From Klebsiella pneumoniae (GTDB taxonomy: Bacteria; Pseudomonadota; Gammaproteobacteria; Enterobacterales; Enterobacteriaceae), in NCBI RefSeq assembly GCF_000742135.1, contig NZ_KN046818.1, positions 248,001 through 312,000 of the forward strand: a stretch of DNA of 64,000 nt, given 5' to 3'. Each line of letters opens with the position of its first letter. Position 1 is the stretch's first letter. The notes under the pieces are model-generated. The model saw only the letters and a program-made list of their open reading frames with translations, searched no databases and was not told where the DNA came from. The position numbers were made by a program, and so were the translations under genes. This document shows positions 1-9,710 of this stretch, piece after piece.

Positions 1-385
1 CGTCGCGCAGCAGGCTCTTTTTCTTGCGCTCAATATTGTCGAGGCGATATTGCGCATCTTCATCATAAAATTCGGTCAGCGGCAGGGTGACCACAATTTC
101 AACATCCTGCGGTTCCAGACCGCTGGTCAGCAGCGCATGATGGACAGCGATGGAGTTCAACGGGCTATATTGCCAGTCAATGTTATTGGTTGGGAGCGCA
201 TCGGGAGTGATCAGGTCGAATGAGTACTTTTCATCATCCACCGTGTAGTTAAAAGGCTTCCCCGAACCGAAGGTGGCAGACCAGCCGCGTTTAAAACTGT
301 TGGGGCTGATATGGGTGAAAGTTTCGCCATCTTGCTCCCACAGCATTTTGATATTGGTTGAACCATCATCGATAAAAATGCGCAT
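1..385 (-). CDS. ParM/StbA-like actin-family plasmid segregation protein (N-terminal part, runs off window)
   Basis: The minus strand from 385 reads [14 protein letters not shown] and continues open to the window edge for about 128 codons. It matches the N-terminus of ParM (StbA) of plasmid R1: the phosphate-1 loop [10 protein letters not shown], then [19 protein letters not shown] and TLPLTEFYD. ParM polymerises with ATP into filaments that push apart DNA bound by ParR. GGAG lies seven bases before the ATG at 385; an ATG at 390 is out of frame. Upstream is a repeat array resembling the parC centromere. A parR gene would be expected beyond the left edge and cannot be seen. Finding this gene beside melB in a chromosomal context is unusual. 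Family assignment is firm; function on the chromosome is inference. Confidence 0.85.
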   Translation of the reverse strand, partial: MRIFIDDGSTNIKMLWEQDGETFTHISPNSFKRGWSATFGSGKPFNYTVDDEKYSFDLITPDALPTNNIDWQYSPLNSIAVHHALLTSGLEPQDVEIVVTLPLTEFYDEDAQYRLDNIERKKKSLLRD

Positions 386-470
386 TGCATTGCTCCATCA
401 CTGAGACAAATAAGAGAAAAATGTAAGACCCCAAAAGAGTAGCAAGAGTTAAAAAGCAGCGCAAGAGCAC

Positions 471-620
471 GAAAAAGAGACAATTCTGAGTTTTATTTGA
501 GAACAATCGGAGAAACAAACAGTCCAGAACGCTCAAAAAGAGAAATAATTGAGATAAAATAGAGAACTACAGTTTTCTCTTTCTGTCTTTTTAAGACACT
601 GTTTTTTGCTCAAAAAGAGA
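471..620. repeat. 11-bp-periodic GAGA iteron array upstream of parM, candidate parC-like centromere
   Basis: GAGA (GAGT at 488) begins at 477, 488, 499 and 510, and again at 540, 551, 562 and 617. Steps within each block are exactly 11 bp, and 562 to 617 is 55 bp (5 x 11). A 13-mer GCTCAAAAAGAGA occurs twice, at 531-543 and 608-620, 77 bp (7 x 11) apart. Plasmid R1 parC is built of 11-bp ParR-binding repeats in two blocks around the parM promoter, so layout and position agree. No other gene fills 386-660. The periodicity is seen directly; the centromere role is inference. Confidence 0.6.
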
Positions 621-660
621 GCATCCCTCCCCTCTTTCGTCAGCGGTTTTCGCACGTTTT

Positions 661-2169
<1,509 letters not shown>

Positions 2170-3525
2170 TTAACGGTGCAGCCAGGCCGGCAGCCAGTCG
2201 CCGTGGCTGGCGATCAGATCGTCCACCAGCGCGTAGATCTCTTCGATCCCCAACACCGCGGCGGTGTGCGGATCCATCATCGTGGCGTAATAGACATAAT
2301 CGCGATTTTCGGTGAGGATCGCCTGCGTGAGCAGCGTCTGCACGTTGATATTGGTCTGCATGAGCGCCGCCAGATGCGCCGGCAGCGCGCCCACTTTGGT
2401 CGGCTGGATGCCGTTGGCGTCCACCAGGCAGGCCACTTCCACACAGCAGCCCTGAGGCAGGTTGTCGATGAGATTATCGTTGCGCACGTTGCCGTACACC
2501 ACGCTTGGCTCGCCGGTCCAGATGGCGTTCATGATGGTGCTGGCATATTCGCGGGAGGGTTTCACCTCAATGCGCTCCCCGCGCTTATAGCTCTCCAGCT
2601 CCTGATGCCAGTTGGCCAGTTGCTCGACGCAGCGTTTAGGGTATTCATCCAGCGGCACTTTATAGCGAGCGATAAGGTCATCGCGGCCCGGCTTGATAAA
2701 CCATGGCGTGTATTCCGCGAAATGCTCCGAGGACTCGGTGACGAAGTAGCCCAGCTTTTTGAACATTTCATAGCGGACAATGTTTTCGCAGCGCGGGTTG
2801 CCGTGCAGGTTCGGCTTCGGCGCCCGCCCGTCGGCGTAGGCCTGTAGCAGGTCGGGGTAGATACTGACGTAGCTGCCATCCGCGAGCTTTTTCTCCAGCG
2901 ACAGATAGAACGCCATATGGTTAATCCCGGCGCAGCGGTAGCGTAAATCCGCCGGATCGAGATCGAGGTCGCGCGCCAGCTCTTCCGCTGTGCCTTGCAC
3001 CGAGTGGCACAGACCCACCTGCTTGATATGCGGGTAGCGGGCGTACATCGCCCAGGTGTTCATCGCCATCGGGTTGACGTAGTTAAGCATGGTGGCGTCC
3101 GGGCAGACCTCGGTCATGTCGTCGCAGATAGCCCACAGGTGTGGGATGGTGCGCAGCGCGCGCATAATGCCTCCCGGCCCCAGCGTATCGGCAATGGTCT
3201 GCTCCAGGCCGTGGCGCTTGCAGACTGCAAAATCGGTGACGGTACAGGGCTCATAGCCGCCAATCTGGAAGGCAACGACGACAAAATCGGCGCCCTGCAG
3301 GGCGGTTTTCCGGTCGCGGTGGCAGCTGATTTCGCCGTTCGCGCCCACGGAATCCATCAGCTTGCGCACCACGATATGCGACTCTTCCAGCCGGGTTTCA
3401 TCGATATCCATCAGCGCGATATGCGCCGATTTCAGCGCCGGGCGCTGGAAAACATCACCGAGAATATTTTTGACGAACACCGTCGAACCGGCGCCGATAA
3501 AAGTAATTTTTGGGGCAGACATCAC
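2170..3525 (-). CDS. melA: Alpha-galactosidase MelA (glycoside hydrolase family 4)
   Basis: MelA hydrolyses melibiose to galactose and glucose in the cytoplasm by the NAD- and Mn-dependent redox mechanism of family GH4. The 451-aa product starts MMSAPKITFIGAGST, with the dinucleotide-binding FIGAGST motif. It carries the family signatures NYVNPMAMNTWA and GLCHSVQG (metal-binding Cys and His) and AGINHMAF, and is close to E. coli MelA over its full length. It leads the melAB operon and is divergent from melR, which activates it through the 3526-3761 intergenic region. Either Met1 or Met2 could be used; the longer start is kept, as in the E. coli annotation. Confidence 0.97.
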   Translation of the reverse strand: MMSAPKITFIGAGSTVFVKNILGDVFQRPALKSAHIALMDIDETRLEESHIVVRKLMDSVGANGEISCHRDRKTALQGADFVVVAFQIGGYEPCTVTDFAVCKRHGLEQTIADTLGPGGIMRALRTIPHLWAICDDMTEVCPDATMLNYVNPMAMNTWAMYARYPHIKQVGLCHSVQGTAEELARDLDLDPADLRYRCAGINHMAFYLSLEKKLADGSYVSIYPDLLQAYADGRAPKPNLHGNPRCENIVRYEMFKKLGYFVTESSEHFAEYTPWFIKPGRDDLIARYKVPLDEYPKRCVEQLANWHQELESYKRGERIEVKPSREYASTIMNAIWTGEPSVVYGNVRNDNLIDNLPQGCCVEVACLVDANGIQPTKVGALPAHLAALMQTNINVQTLLTQAILTENRDYVYYATMMDPHTAAVLGIEEIYALVDDLIASHGDWLPAWLHR

Positions 3526-3603
3526 GCACTCTCCATCAGGTCATTGAACACTTGCAGAGTGGCACGCCGCTCCCCGCTGCGCTGCCCTGTTCCCGCCGGA
3601 GCA

Positions 3604-3657
3604 TTCCCGAAAGCTCAGATCGGCCATTAAGCGCCACAAAATCTGAGATTTCGGGAA
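3604..3657. promoter_or_regulatory. Candidate MelR operator pair in the melA-melR intergenic region
   Basis: TTCCCGAAAGCTCAGAT at 3604-3620 is repeated in inverted orientation at 3641-3657 as ATCTGAGATTTCGGGAA, matching at 16 of 17 positions across a 20-bp spacer. MelR is an AraC-family protein that binds several roughly 18-bp sites between melR and melAB, including an inverted pair. Position and symmetry fit; the assignment to MelR is inference. Confidence 0.6.
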
Positions 3658-3761
3658 CAGATTGAGCAAAAAGGAGAGAAAATGGGCCGATTCTTCCGCT
3701 AAGCTGTCGTCAGTTCTGGCGAAAAATGCAGCCACTCTGACAATTCAGGAATACGCTAACG

Positions 3762-4700
3762 ATGGAACACCGCTTCACCTCTCTGCCCCCCGATCCCTTT
3801 ATGTGCAGCAGCGACGAAAAGCAGAGCCGCAGCCCGCTGGCGCTCTACTCCGAGTATCAGCGTATGGATATCGAACTGCGCCCGCCGCACGCCATGCCCA
3901 CCAGCCACTGGCACGGCCAGGTGGAGGTCAACGTGCCGTTCGATGGCGACGTGGAGTATTTGATTAATAACGAAGTGGTGCGCATTGAGAAAGGCTATAT
4001 CACTCTGTTCTGGGCCTGTACGCCGCATCAGCTGACCCGCCCCGGCGATTGCCAGCAGATGGCGATATTCAACCTGCCGATGCATCTGTTTCTCTCATGG
4101 CCGCTGGACCGGGAGCTTATCAACCACGTCACCCATGGGATGGTGATTAAATCCCTCGCTGCGCAGCAGTTGAGCGCCTTCGAAGTGCGCCGCTGGCAGC
4201 AGGAACTGAGCCACGAGAATGAACAGATACGCCAGCTGGCGATCGATGAAATCGCCCTGATGCTGAAGCGGCTGAGCCTCGCCGGCTGGCAGCCGATTCT
4301 GGTCAATAAAACCTCACGCACCCACAAGAACAGCGTCTCCCGCCACGCGCAGTTTTATGTCAGCCAGATGCTGGAGTTTATCGCTGCCCACTACGACCAG
4401 GCGCTGACCGTCAATGCCGTTGCCGAGCACGTGAAGCTCAACCCGAACTATGCGATGGGGGTCTTTCAGCGGGTGATGCAGCAGACCATGAAGCAGTACA
4501 TTACCGCCATGCGTATCAATCATGTGCGGGCGCTGCTGAGCGATACCGACAAGACCATCCTGGATATTGCCCTTACCGCCGGTTTTCGCTCCAGCAGTCG
4601 CTTCTACAGCACTTTTACCCGCTACGTGGGCATGCCGCCGCAGCAGTACCGTAAACTCAGCCAGCAGCGGCGTCACGGCCTGGCCTTGCCGGAGGCATAA
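3762..4700 (+). CDS. melR: Melibiose operon transcriptional activator MelR (AraC/XylS family)
   Basis: This 312-aa AraC-type regulator has an N-terminal cupin-like sugar-sensing domain (about residues 20-180; HWHGQVEVNVPF) and a C-terminal double helix-turn-helix domain (about 195-300; LTVNAVAEHVKLNPNYAMGVF then ILDIALTAGFRSSSRFYSTF). In E. coli MelR binds melibiose, activates melAB and represses its own gene. It is transcribed divergently from melA. The start MEHRFTSLPPD gives a product near the E. coli length (302 aa). It ends against a hairpin terminator shared with convergent proP. Confidence 0.95.
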   Translation: MEHRFTSLPPDPFMCSSDEKQSRSPLALYSEYQRMDIELRPPHAMPTSHWHGQVEVNVPFDGDVEYLINNEVVRIEKGYITLFWACTPHQLTRPGDCQQMAIFNLPMHLFLSWPLDRELINHVTHGMVIKSLAAQQLSAFEVRRWQQELSHENEQIRQLAIDEIALMLKRLSLAGWQPILVNKTSRTHKNSVSRHAQFYVSQMLEFIAAHYDQALTVNAVAEHVKLNPNYAMGVFQRVMQQTMKQYITAMRINHVRALLSDTDKTILDIALTAGFRSSSRFYSTFTRYVGMPPQQYRKLSQQRRHGLALPEA

Positions 4701-4731
4701 AAAATGCCGCCGGGGTTTCCCCAGGCGGCAT
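4701..4731 (-). terminator. Rho-independent terminator between melR and proP
   Basis: ATGCCGCC (4704-4711) plus GGGG pairs with CCCC plus GGCGGCAT (4724-4731) around a TTT loop with one bulged A. The A-run on the left gives a U-run for the minus-strand proP transcript; the melR side has no T-run, so termination of melR may be weaker. Confidence 0.8.
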
Positions 4732-4749
4732 GATTAACAGTGAAAACGG

Positions 4750-6252
4750 TTAGTCGTTGATACGCGGATGCTGCTGCACCAGACGCGACCGTTTTGCCTG
4801 CAGATCGGCGATCTCCTGATCGATATCTTCGATTTTTTGCTCGATGTTATCGTAGTGCTCGCCAAGGATTTCTTTCGCTTCCTGGATATCCGACGCCGCC
4901 GGGGTCGCCCCTTTCAGCGGACGGTTAGCCGTCTCTTTCATCGACAGGCCCGTCGCCATACCCACCACCGCGATAACCATCAGGTAGTACGCCGGCATCA
5001 TCAGGTTTTGGGTGGTCTCCACCAGCCACGCCGCCAGGGTTGGCGTCAGACCGGCAATCAGCACCGAGATGTTAAAGGCGCTGGCCAGGGCGCTGAAGCG
5101 GATGTGCGTCGGGAACATCGCCGGCAGCGAGGAGGCCATCACCCCGATAAAGCAGTTTAGCACCACCGCCAGCAGCAGCAGGCCGGCGAAGATCAGGCTA
5201 GTCACGTTGCTGTTGATCATAATGAAGGCCGGGATCGACAGGGCAAACAGCGCCACGCTACCAATCAGGATAAACGGGCGACGGCCGAAACGGTCGCTGA
5301 GCATACCGATAACCGGCTGTACAAACAGCATCCCGACCATGATAGCGATGATGATCAGCACCCCATGATCTTCCGAGTAGTGCAGGTTATGCGACAGATA
5401 GCTCGGCATGTAGGTCAGCAGCATGTAATAAGTCACGTTGGTGGAAATCACCAGACCGATACAGGTCAGCAGGCTACGCCAGTGCTTGGTGGCAATCTCT
5501 TTAAAAGAGACCTTCGGCCCGTCCTGCAGTCCTTCACGGTCGCCCTGCTCCATGGTGTCAACATGCTGCTGGAACGCCGGCGTCTCTTCCAGCGCATGGC
5601 GCAGGTAAAGACCAATGATACCTAACGGTAGCGCCAGGAAGAACGGGATACGCCAACCCCAGTCGAGAAAGTTCTGTTCACCCACCACGCTGGAGATGAG
5701 AACCACCACGCCGGCCCCCATCACAAACCCGGCGATGGAGCCAAAGTCCAGCCAGCTGCCCATAAAGCCGCGCTTGCGGTCAGGAGAGTATTCCGCGACG
5801 AAGATCGACGCCCCGGTATATTCACCGCCAACCGAGAAGCCTTGCGCCATTTTACACAGCAGCAGCAGGATCGGCGCCCAGATACCTATCGTGGCATACG
5901 ACGGAATAAGGCCGATACAGAAAGTACTTATCGACATGATCACGATAGTTATCGCGAGAATTTTTTGCCGACCATATTTATCGCCCAGCATCCCGAAGAA
6001 CAGGCCGCCTAACGGACGAATTAAAAATGGTACGGAGAAGGTACCCAGCGCGGCAATCATCTGCACGCTTGGGTTGGCATCGGGAAAGAAGACTTTACCT
6101 AAGGCGTAGGCCACAAAGCCGTAGACGCCGAAATCGAACCACTCCATCGCGTTGCCCAGGGAGGCCGCGGTGATCGCCTTTTTCAGTTTACCATCATCGA
6201 TGATGGTCACATCCTTAAGGGTGATGGGCTTTATTTTTTTCCTTTTAAGCAT
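4750..6252 (-). CDS. proP: Osmosensing proline/glycine betaine:H+ symporter ProP
   Basis: ProP is a 500-aa MFS permease that takes up proline, glycine betaine and ectoine in response to high osmolality. The sequence opens MLKRKKIKPITLKDVTIIDDGKLKKAI, as in E. coli ProP of the same length. It has 12 transmembrane segments, the MFS loop motif GDKYGRQK, and a long hydrophilic C-terminal extension (about residues 450-500; DIQEAKEILGEHYDNIEQKI) with the heptad pattern of the known antiparallel coiled coil that tunes the osmotic threshold. It is transcribed alone, convergent with melR. Its promoter must lie in the 6253-6450 region, where no CRP or Fis site could be assigned with confidence. Confidence 0.97.
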   Translation of the reverse strand: MLKRKKIKPITLKDVTIIDDGKLKKAITAASLGNAMEWFDFGVYGFVAYALGKVFFPDANPSVQMIAALGTFSVPFLIRPLGGLFFGMLGDKYGRQKILAITIVIMSISTFCIGLIPSYATIGIWAPILLLLCKMAQGFSVGGEYTGASIFVAEYSPDRKRGFMGSWLDFGSIAGFVMGAGVVVLISSVVGEQNFLDWGWRIPFFLALPLGIIGLYLRHALEETPAFQQHVDTMEQGDREGLQDGPKVSFKEIATKHWRSLLTCIGLVISTNVTYYMLLTYMPSYLSHNLHYSEDHGVLIIIAIMVGMLFVQPVIGMLSDRFGRRPFILIGSVALFALSIPAFIMINSNVTSLIFAGLLLLAVVLNCFIGVMASSLPAMFPTHIRFSALASAFNISVLIAGLTPTLAAWLVETTQNLMMPAYYLMVIAVVGMATGLSMKETANRPLKGATPAASDIQEAKEILGEHYDNIEQKIEDIDQEIADLQAKRSRLVQQHPRIND

Positions 6253-6690
6253 ATTTTTCCTCTGCTACTCCGCCTTGAGTGCACGCCTCTTCGCCGAATG
6301 GCAAGGCCATTCGCATCGTGCGTCAGGAGCGGTGAATTGCTGTGCTCCTCATTTCAAGCGTAGCAGGTTTGCCTGCACTGTCTGCTGACAGAATGTACAA
6401 CCGAACCTGTTGACGCCTGCTCTGGCTACTGGTGAATAAATGGAGCGGCTCATCGTGATGCTTGATGAAATTGACCTGCTCCCCTTTTTTACCCTAACAG
6501 TGTTTATATCTGCGATCAACTTCACAGAAATTTACCGCCTCATTACAGAGTGTCGGAAAATAAATAAGTTCATTTCCTGCCGATCGCGCGGAAATTATTT
6601 CGTCGATTTTGCTCCACTTCGGGCGGTTAATTTCAGCGTTTATTCGCTTCTTCCCGGAATAACACCACGGCTATTTTTTAGCAAAAAAAC
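6253..6690. other. Intergenic region between proP and yjdM without a supported gene
   Basis: About 440 bp separate the divergent proP and yjdM genes. The stretch is AT-rich near 6480-6680. An open frame at 6440-6709 on the plus strand (89 aa) has no recognisable domain and no convincing ribosome site, so it is not called. The right edge merges into the yjdM promoter. Confidence 0.5.
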
Positions 6691-6692
6691 AC

Positions 6693-6733
6693 CCGACAAA
6701 AGTGGGTGATTGCGCTATAATCATACCCACTTT
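6693..6733 (+). promoter_or_regulatory. Sigma-70-type promoter of yjdM with an overlapping palindrome
   Basis: TATAAT at 6716-6721 lies 17 bp after CCGACA (6693-6698, four of six matching TTGACA). A perfect 9-bp inverted repeat, AAAGTGGGT (6699-6707) and ACCCACTTT (6725-6733), straddles the -10 box, so a bound regulator would block RNA polymerase. The regulator is unknown. Confidence 0.6.
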
Positions 6734-6796
6734 CGGCTCTCAGCCGCTGTTTAAAGGACCAACGTCCTGTTTTTCGACGACATCATGAGGAGCGTC

Positions 6797-7132
6797 ATGC
6801 AACTGCCACACTGCCCAAAATGCGATTCGACTTACACTTATGAAGATAGCGGCATGTACATCTGCCCGGAATGTGCCCATGAGTGGAACCCTGCCGAGGC
6901 GACGGAAGAGAGCGACATTCTGATCGTTAAAGATGCCAATGGCAATTTACTGGCCGATGGCGACAGCGTTACCGTCGTGAAAGATCTGAAGGTTAAAGGC
7001 AGCTCTTCGATGCTGAAAATCGGCACCAAAGTGAAAAATATCCGTCTGGTCGAAGGCGATCACAATATTGACTGCAAAATTGACGGTTTTGGTCCGATGA
7101 AGCTCAAATCGGAATTTGTGAAAAAGAACTGA
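6797..7132 (+). CDS. yjdM: Zinc-ribbon protein YjdM (PhnA family)
   Basis: A 111-aa protein equal in length to E. coli YjdM (formerly PhnA). The N-terminus has a zinc ribbon with two CxxC pairs ([11 protein letters not shown] and [11 protein letters not shown]); the remainder is the conserved PhnA domain ending [11 protein letters not shown]. Despite the phn name it is not needed for C-P lyase and its role in E. coli is unsettled. The start at 6797 follows AGGAG by four bases; an in-frame ATG at 6785 lacks a ribosome site. It precedes yjdN on the same strand and has its own promoter. Confidence 0.95.
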   Translation: MQLPHCPKCDSTYTYEDSGMYICPECAHEWNPAEATEESDILIVKDANGNLLADGDSVTVVKDLKVKGSSSMLKIGTKVKNIRLVEGDHNIDCKIDGFGPMKLKSEFVKKN

Positions 7133-7360
7133 TTTAATTTCGGGTAGGCGGCACGATTATTTTTTCACATAACCGTCGCCGCTCCCGATATCCTGGTGGC
7201 CGTTTGTCCACCGGCGCATCCTGTTATTTCCCTCGCCGGCAACCGCTATTTACACTGTCGCCTGCCGTCATATTTCAGCGCCCCTTTTCTCCCTGCCGTC
7301 TGGCTCAATCGCCTGCCGGGCGACTACGCTTTACGGGTTACGGTCACTGAGGTATTCACC

Positions 7361-7795
7361 ATGTCCTTAAGTCCCTACCTTGCCTTTGCGGGCAACTGCG
7401 CCGAGGCGATCGCCTTCTACCAGCAGACGCTGGGCGCAGAGCTGATGTTTAAAATGACCTTTGGCGAAATGCCGCCCCCGGCGCAGGAAGCGTCAGACGG
7501 CTGCCCGTCTGGCCAGAAGATGGCGGATGATGCTATCGCCCACGCCAGCCTGCGCATCAATAATGGCGAGCTGATGCTGAGCGACAGCGCCTTCGGGCCC
7601 GATGTGCATTACGCCGGCTTCACCCTCGTCCTCGATCCCAGCGATGTCGCTGAAGGCCAGCGCTGGTTCGACGCGCTGGCTGTCGGCGGGCGCATTGAGA
7701 TGGCCTGGCAGGAAACCTTCTGGGCCCACGGCTTCGGCAAAGTCGTCGACCGCTTTGGCGTCCCCTGGATGATCAACGTGGTCAAACAAGGCTGA
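7361..7795 (+). CDS. yjdN: Glyoxalase/VOC-fold protein YjdN (PhnB family)
   Basis: A 144-aa member of the PhnB/3-demethylubiquinone-9 3-methyltransferase-like VOC family (glyoxalase fold), close to E. coli YjdN. Recognisable segments are YLAFAGNCAEAIAFYQQTLG at the start, then FTLVLDPSD and the C-terminal AWQETFWAHGFGKVVDRFGV. No enzymatic activity is established for the family member. The frame is open upstream to 7196, but homology begins at MSLSPYLAFAG (7361). It lies 229 bp after yjdM and 155 bp before phnF. Confidence 0.93.
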   Translation: MSLSPYLAFAGNCAEAIAFYQQTLGAELMFKMTFGEMPPPAQEASDGCPSGQKMADDAIAHASLRINNGELMLSDSAFGPDVHYAGFTLVLDPSDVAEGQRWFDALAVGGRIEMAWQETFWAHGFGKVVDRFGVPWMINVVKQG

Positions 7796-7819
7796 CGCCC
7801 CCAGGGCGGCCCGGCCGCC

Positions 7820-7859
7820 CTGTCATCCGCCTGGCATCAACTCTTCATCCTTTGGTCAT
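7820..7859 (+). promoter_or_regulatory. Tandem Pho boxes upstream of phnF
   Basis: Four 7-mers of the PhoB half-site type start at exactly 11-bp intervals: CTGTCAT 7820, CTGGCAT 7831, TCTTCAT 7842, TGGTCAT 7853. PhoB binds CTGTCAT-like direct repeats with an 11-bp period, so two head-to-tail boxes are present. A Pho box precedes phnC in E. coli; here it sits in front of phnF. No convincing -10 could be fixed. Confidence 0.75.
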
Positions 7860-7950
7860 CGTCACTTAACCGAAATGCAACATAAACCGGTCAGGATCGG
7901 CCCACAACGCGAGGAAGCTCCTCGCCTATGCTGTGTGAGGCTTGATGACC

Positions 7951-8676
7951 ATGCACCTGTCCAGACATCCGACCAGTTACCCCACGCGCTATCAGGAAAT
8001 CGCCGCCCGACTTGAGCAGGAGCTGCGCCACCACTATCGCTGCGGCGACTATCTGCCCGCCGAGCAGCAGCTGGCGACGCGCTTCGACGTTAACCGCCAC
8101 ACCCTGCGCCGGGCTATCGACCAGCTGGTTGAGCGCGGCTGGGTTCAGCGCCGTCAGGGCGTGGGTGTGCTGGTGCTGATGCGCCCCATCGACTACCCGC
8201 TTAACGCCCAGGCGCGCTTCAGCCAAAACCTGCTGGAACAAGGCAGCGATCCCACCAGCGAAAAGCTGCTGTCGGTGCTGCGCCCCGCCAGCGCCCATGT
8301 CGCCGAGGCCTTTGGCATCAATGAGGGCGAGAACGTGATCCACCTGCGTACCCTGCGCCGGGTCAATGGCGTCGCCCTGTGCCTGATCGACCACTACTTC
8401 GCTGACCTGCGCTTCTGGCCGGTGCTACAGACCTTCAGCCACGGCTCGCTGCACGATCTGCTACGCGATCGGCTCGACGTCGAACTGACCCGCGTACGCA
8501 CCAAAATTAGCGCCCGCCGCGCGCAGGCAAAAGAGAGCAAGCTGCTGGAAATCCCCAATATGGCGCCGCTGCTCTGCGTCCGCACGCTCAATAGCCGCGA
8601 GGGCGAGTCGTTCACGGCGGAGTACTCCGTCAGCCTGACCCGCGCCGACATGATTGAATTTACCATGGAGCACTGA
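7951..8676 (+). CDS. phnF: Phosphonate operon regulator PhnF (GntR/HutC family)
   Basis: With the start at 7951 (MHLSRHPTSYPTRYQEIAAR) the product is 241 aa, the same as E. coli PhnF. An N-terminal winged-helix domain (about 10-75; YLPAEQQLATRFDVNRHTLR) is followed by a UTRA ligand-binding domain ending EYSVSLTRADMIEFTMEH. It is presumed to repress the phn operon until a phosphonate-related ligand is present; this is not proven in enterobacteria. GAGG lies ten bases before 7951 and four before an alternative ATG at 7945, so the start may be two codons earlier. phnG begins immediately after its stop. Confidence 0.95.
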   Translation: MHLSRHPTSYPTRYQEIAARLEQELRHHYRCGDYLPAEQQLATRFDVNRHTLRRAIDQLVERGWVQRRQGVGVLVLMRPIDYPLNAQARFSQNLLEQGSDPTSEKLLSVLRPASAHVAEAFGINEGENVIHLRTLRRVNGVALCLIDHYFADLRFWPVLQTFSHGSLHDLLRDRLDVELTRVRTKISARRAQAKESKLLEIPNMAPLLCVRTLNSREGESFTAEYSVSLTRADMIEFTMEH

Positions 8677-9129
8677 ATGCACTTCGATACCGCCACCCGC
8701 CAGCGCTGGATGTCCGTGCTGGCCCACAGTGAACCGCAGGACCTTCTGGCGCGCATGCAGTCCCTGCAGCTGGCGCCGGAATATGAATTGATTCGCACCC
8801 CGGAAACCGGGCTGGTACAGCTCCAGGCCCGCATGGGCGGTATCGGCGACCGCTTCTTTGCCGGCGACGCCACCCTTACCCGCGCAGCGGTACGCCTGGC
8901 TGACGGTACCCTCGGTTACAGCTGGATCTTAGGCCGCGACCGCCCGCACGCTGAACGCTGCGCGGCGATCGACGCCCTGCTGCAGTCGCCCCGCCATTTT
9001 CACACCTTAATGGAAACTCTGATAACCCCGCTGGAAGCGCTACGCAGCGCGCGCATTGAAGCCCGACGCGCCGAAGTCAACGCCAGCCGGGTCGACTTCT
9101 TTACCCTGGTTCGCGGAGATAACGCATGA
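8677..9129 (+). CDS. phnG: C-P lyase subunit PhnG
   Basis: PhnG (150 aa) is a core subunit of the carbon-phosphorus lyase complex PhnG2H2I2J2. With PhnI, PhnH and PhnL it makes ribose 1-methylphosphonate 5-triphosphate from ATP and methylphosphonate. The sequence [19 protein letters not shown] and [24 protein letters not shown] segments match the family over full length. The start abuts the phnF stop and its own stop overlaps phnH by four bases (ATGA), implying translational coupling. Confidence 0.95.
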   Translation: MHFDTATRQRWMSVLAHSEPQDLLARMQSLQLAPEYELIRTPETGLVQLQARMGGIGDRFFAGDATLTRAAVRLADGTLGYSWILGRDRPHAERCAAIDALLQSPRHFHTLMETLITPLEALRSARIEARRAEVNASRVDFFTLVRGDNA

Positions 9130-9710
9130 CCTTACAACCCGCTTTTACCCTGGCTGTGCAGGATGCCCAACACAGTTTTCGTCGACTGCTGAAAGCGATG
9201 AGCGAGCCGGGGGTGATTGTCTCCCTGCAGCAGCTTCAGCACGGCTGGCAGCCATTGAACGTGGCCTCCACCAGCCTGCTGTTGACCCTTGCCGATCATG
9301 AAACCCCGGTCTGGCTCGCCAGCGCTCTGCGTAACGATCTGGTGGGACAGAATCTGCGCTTTCATACCGGCGCGCCGCTGGTGGACCAGCCGCAGCAGGC
9401 GGTTTTTGCCGTCGCCAATGACGGTATCAGCGCCGAGCAGCTCAACGTCCTTTCCGCTGGCACCGTCACCGCGCCGGAAACCGGCGTCACACTGATCGTT
9501 CAGCTTGCCAGCCTCAGCGGCGGACGCATGCTGCGCCTGACCGGGGCAGGCATTGCCGAAGAGCGAATGATCGCGCCGCAGCTGCCGGACTGCATCATCG
9601 ACGAATTAACCGAACGCCCGCATCCGTTCCCGCTGGGCATCGACCTGATCCTCACCTGCGGCGAGCGCCTGCTGGCGATCCCGCGCACCACCCACGTGGA
9701 GGTGTGCTAA
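9126..9710 (+). CDS. phnH: C-P lyase subunit PhnH
   Basis: PhnH (194 aa, as in E. coli) is a core C-P lyase subunit with a degenerate PLP-transferase-like fold and no cofactor. The start [20 protein letters not shown] overlaps the phnG stop through ATGA. Conserved stretches include [12 protein letters not shown] near residue 20 and [23 protein letters not shown] at the C-terminus. Its stop is directly followed by the phnI ATG, so all core subunits are made from a tightly coupled message. Confidence 0.95.
   Translation: MTLQPAFTLAVQDAQHSFRRLLKAMSEPGVIVSLQQLQHGWQPLNVASTSLLLTLADHETPVWLASALRNDLVGQNLRFHTGAPLVDQPQQAVFAVANDGISAEQLNVLSAGTVTAPETGVTLIVQLASLSGGRMLRLTGAGIAEERMIAPQLPDCIIDELTERPHPFPLGIDLILTCGERLLAIPRTTHVEVC

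Noticed and set aside
6440-6709. 89-aa open frame between proP and yjdM
   Set aside because: No recognised domain, weak ribosome site, and its end overlaps the yjdM promoter.
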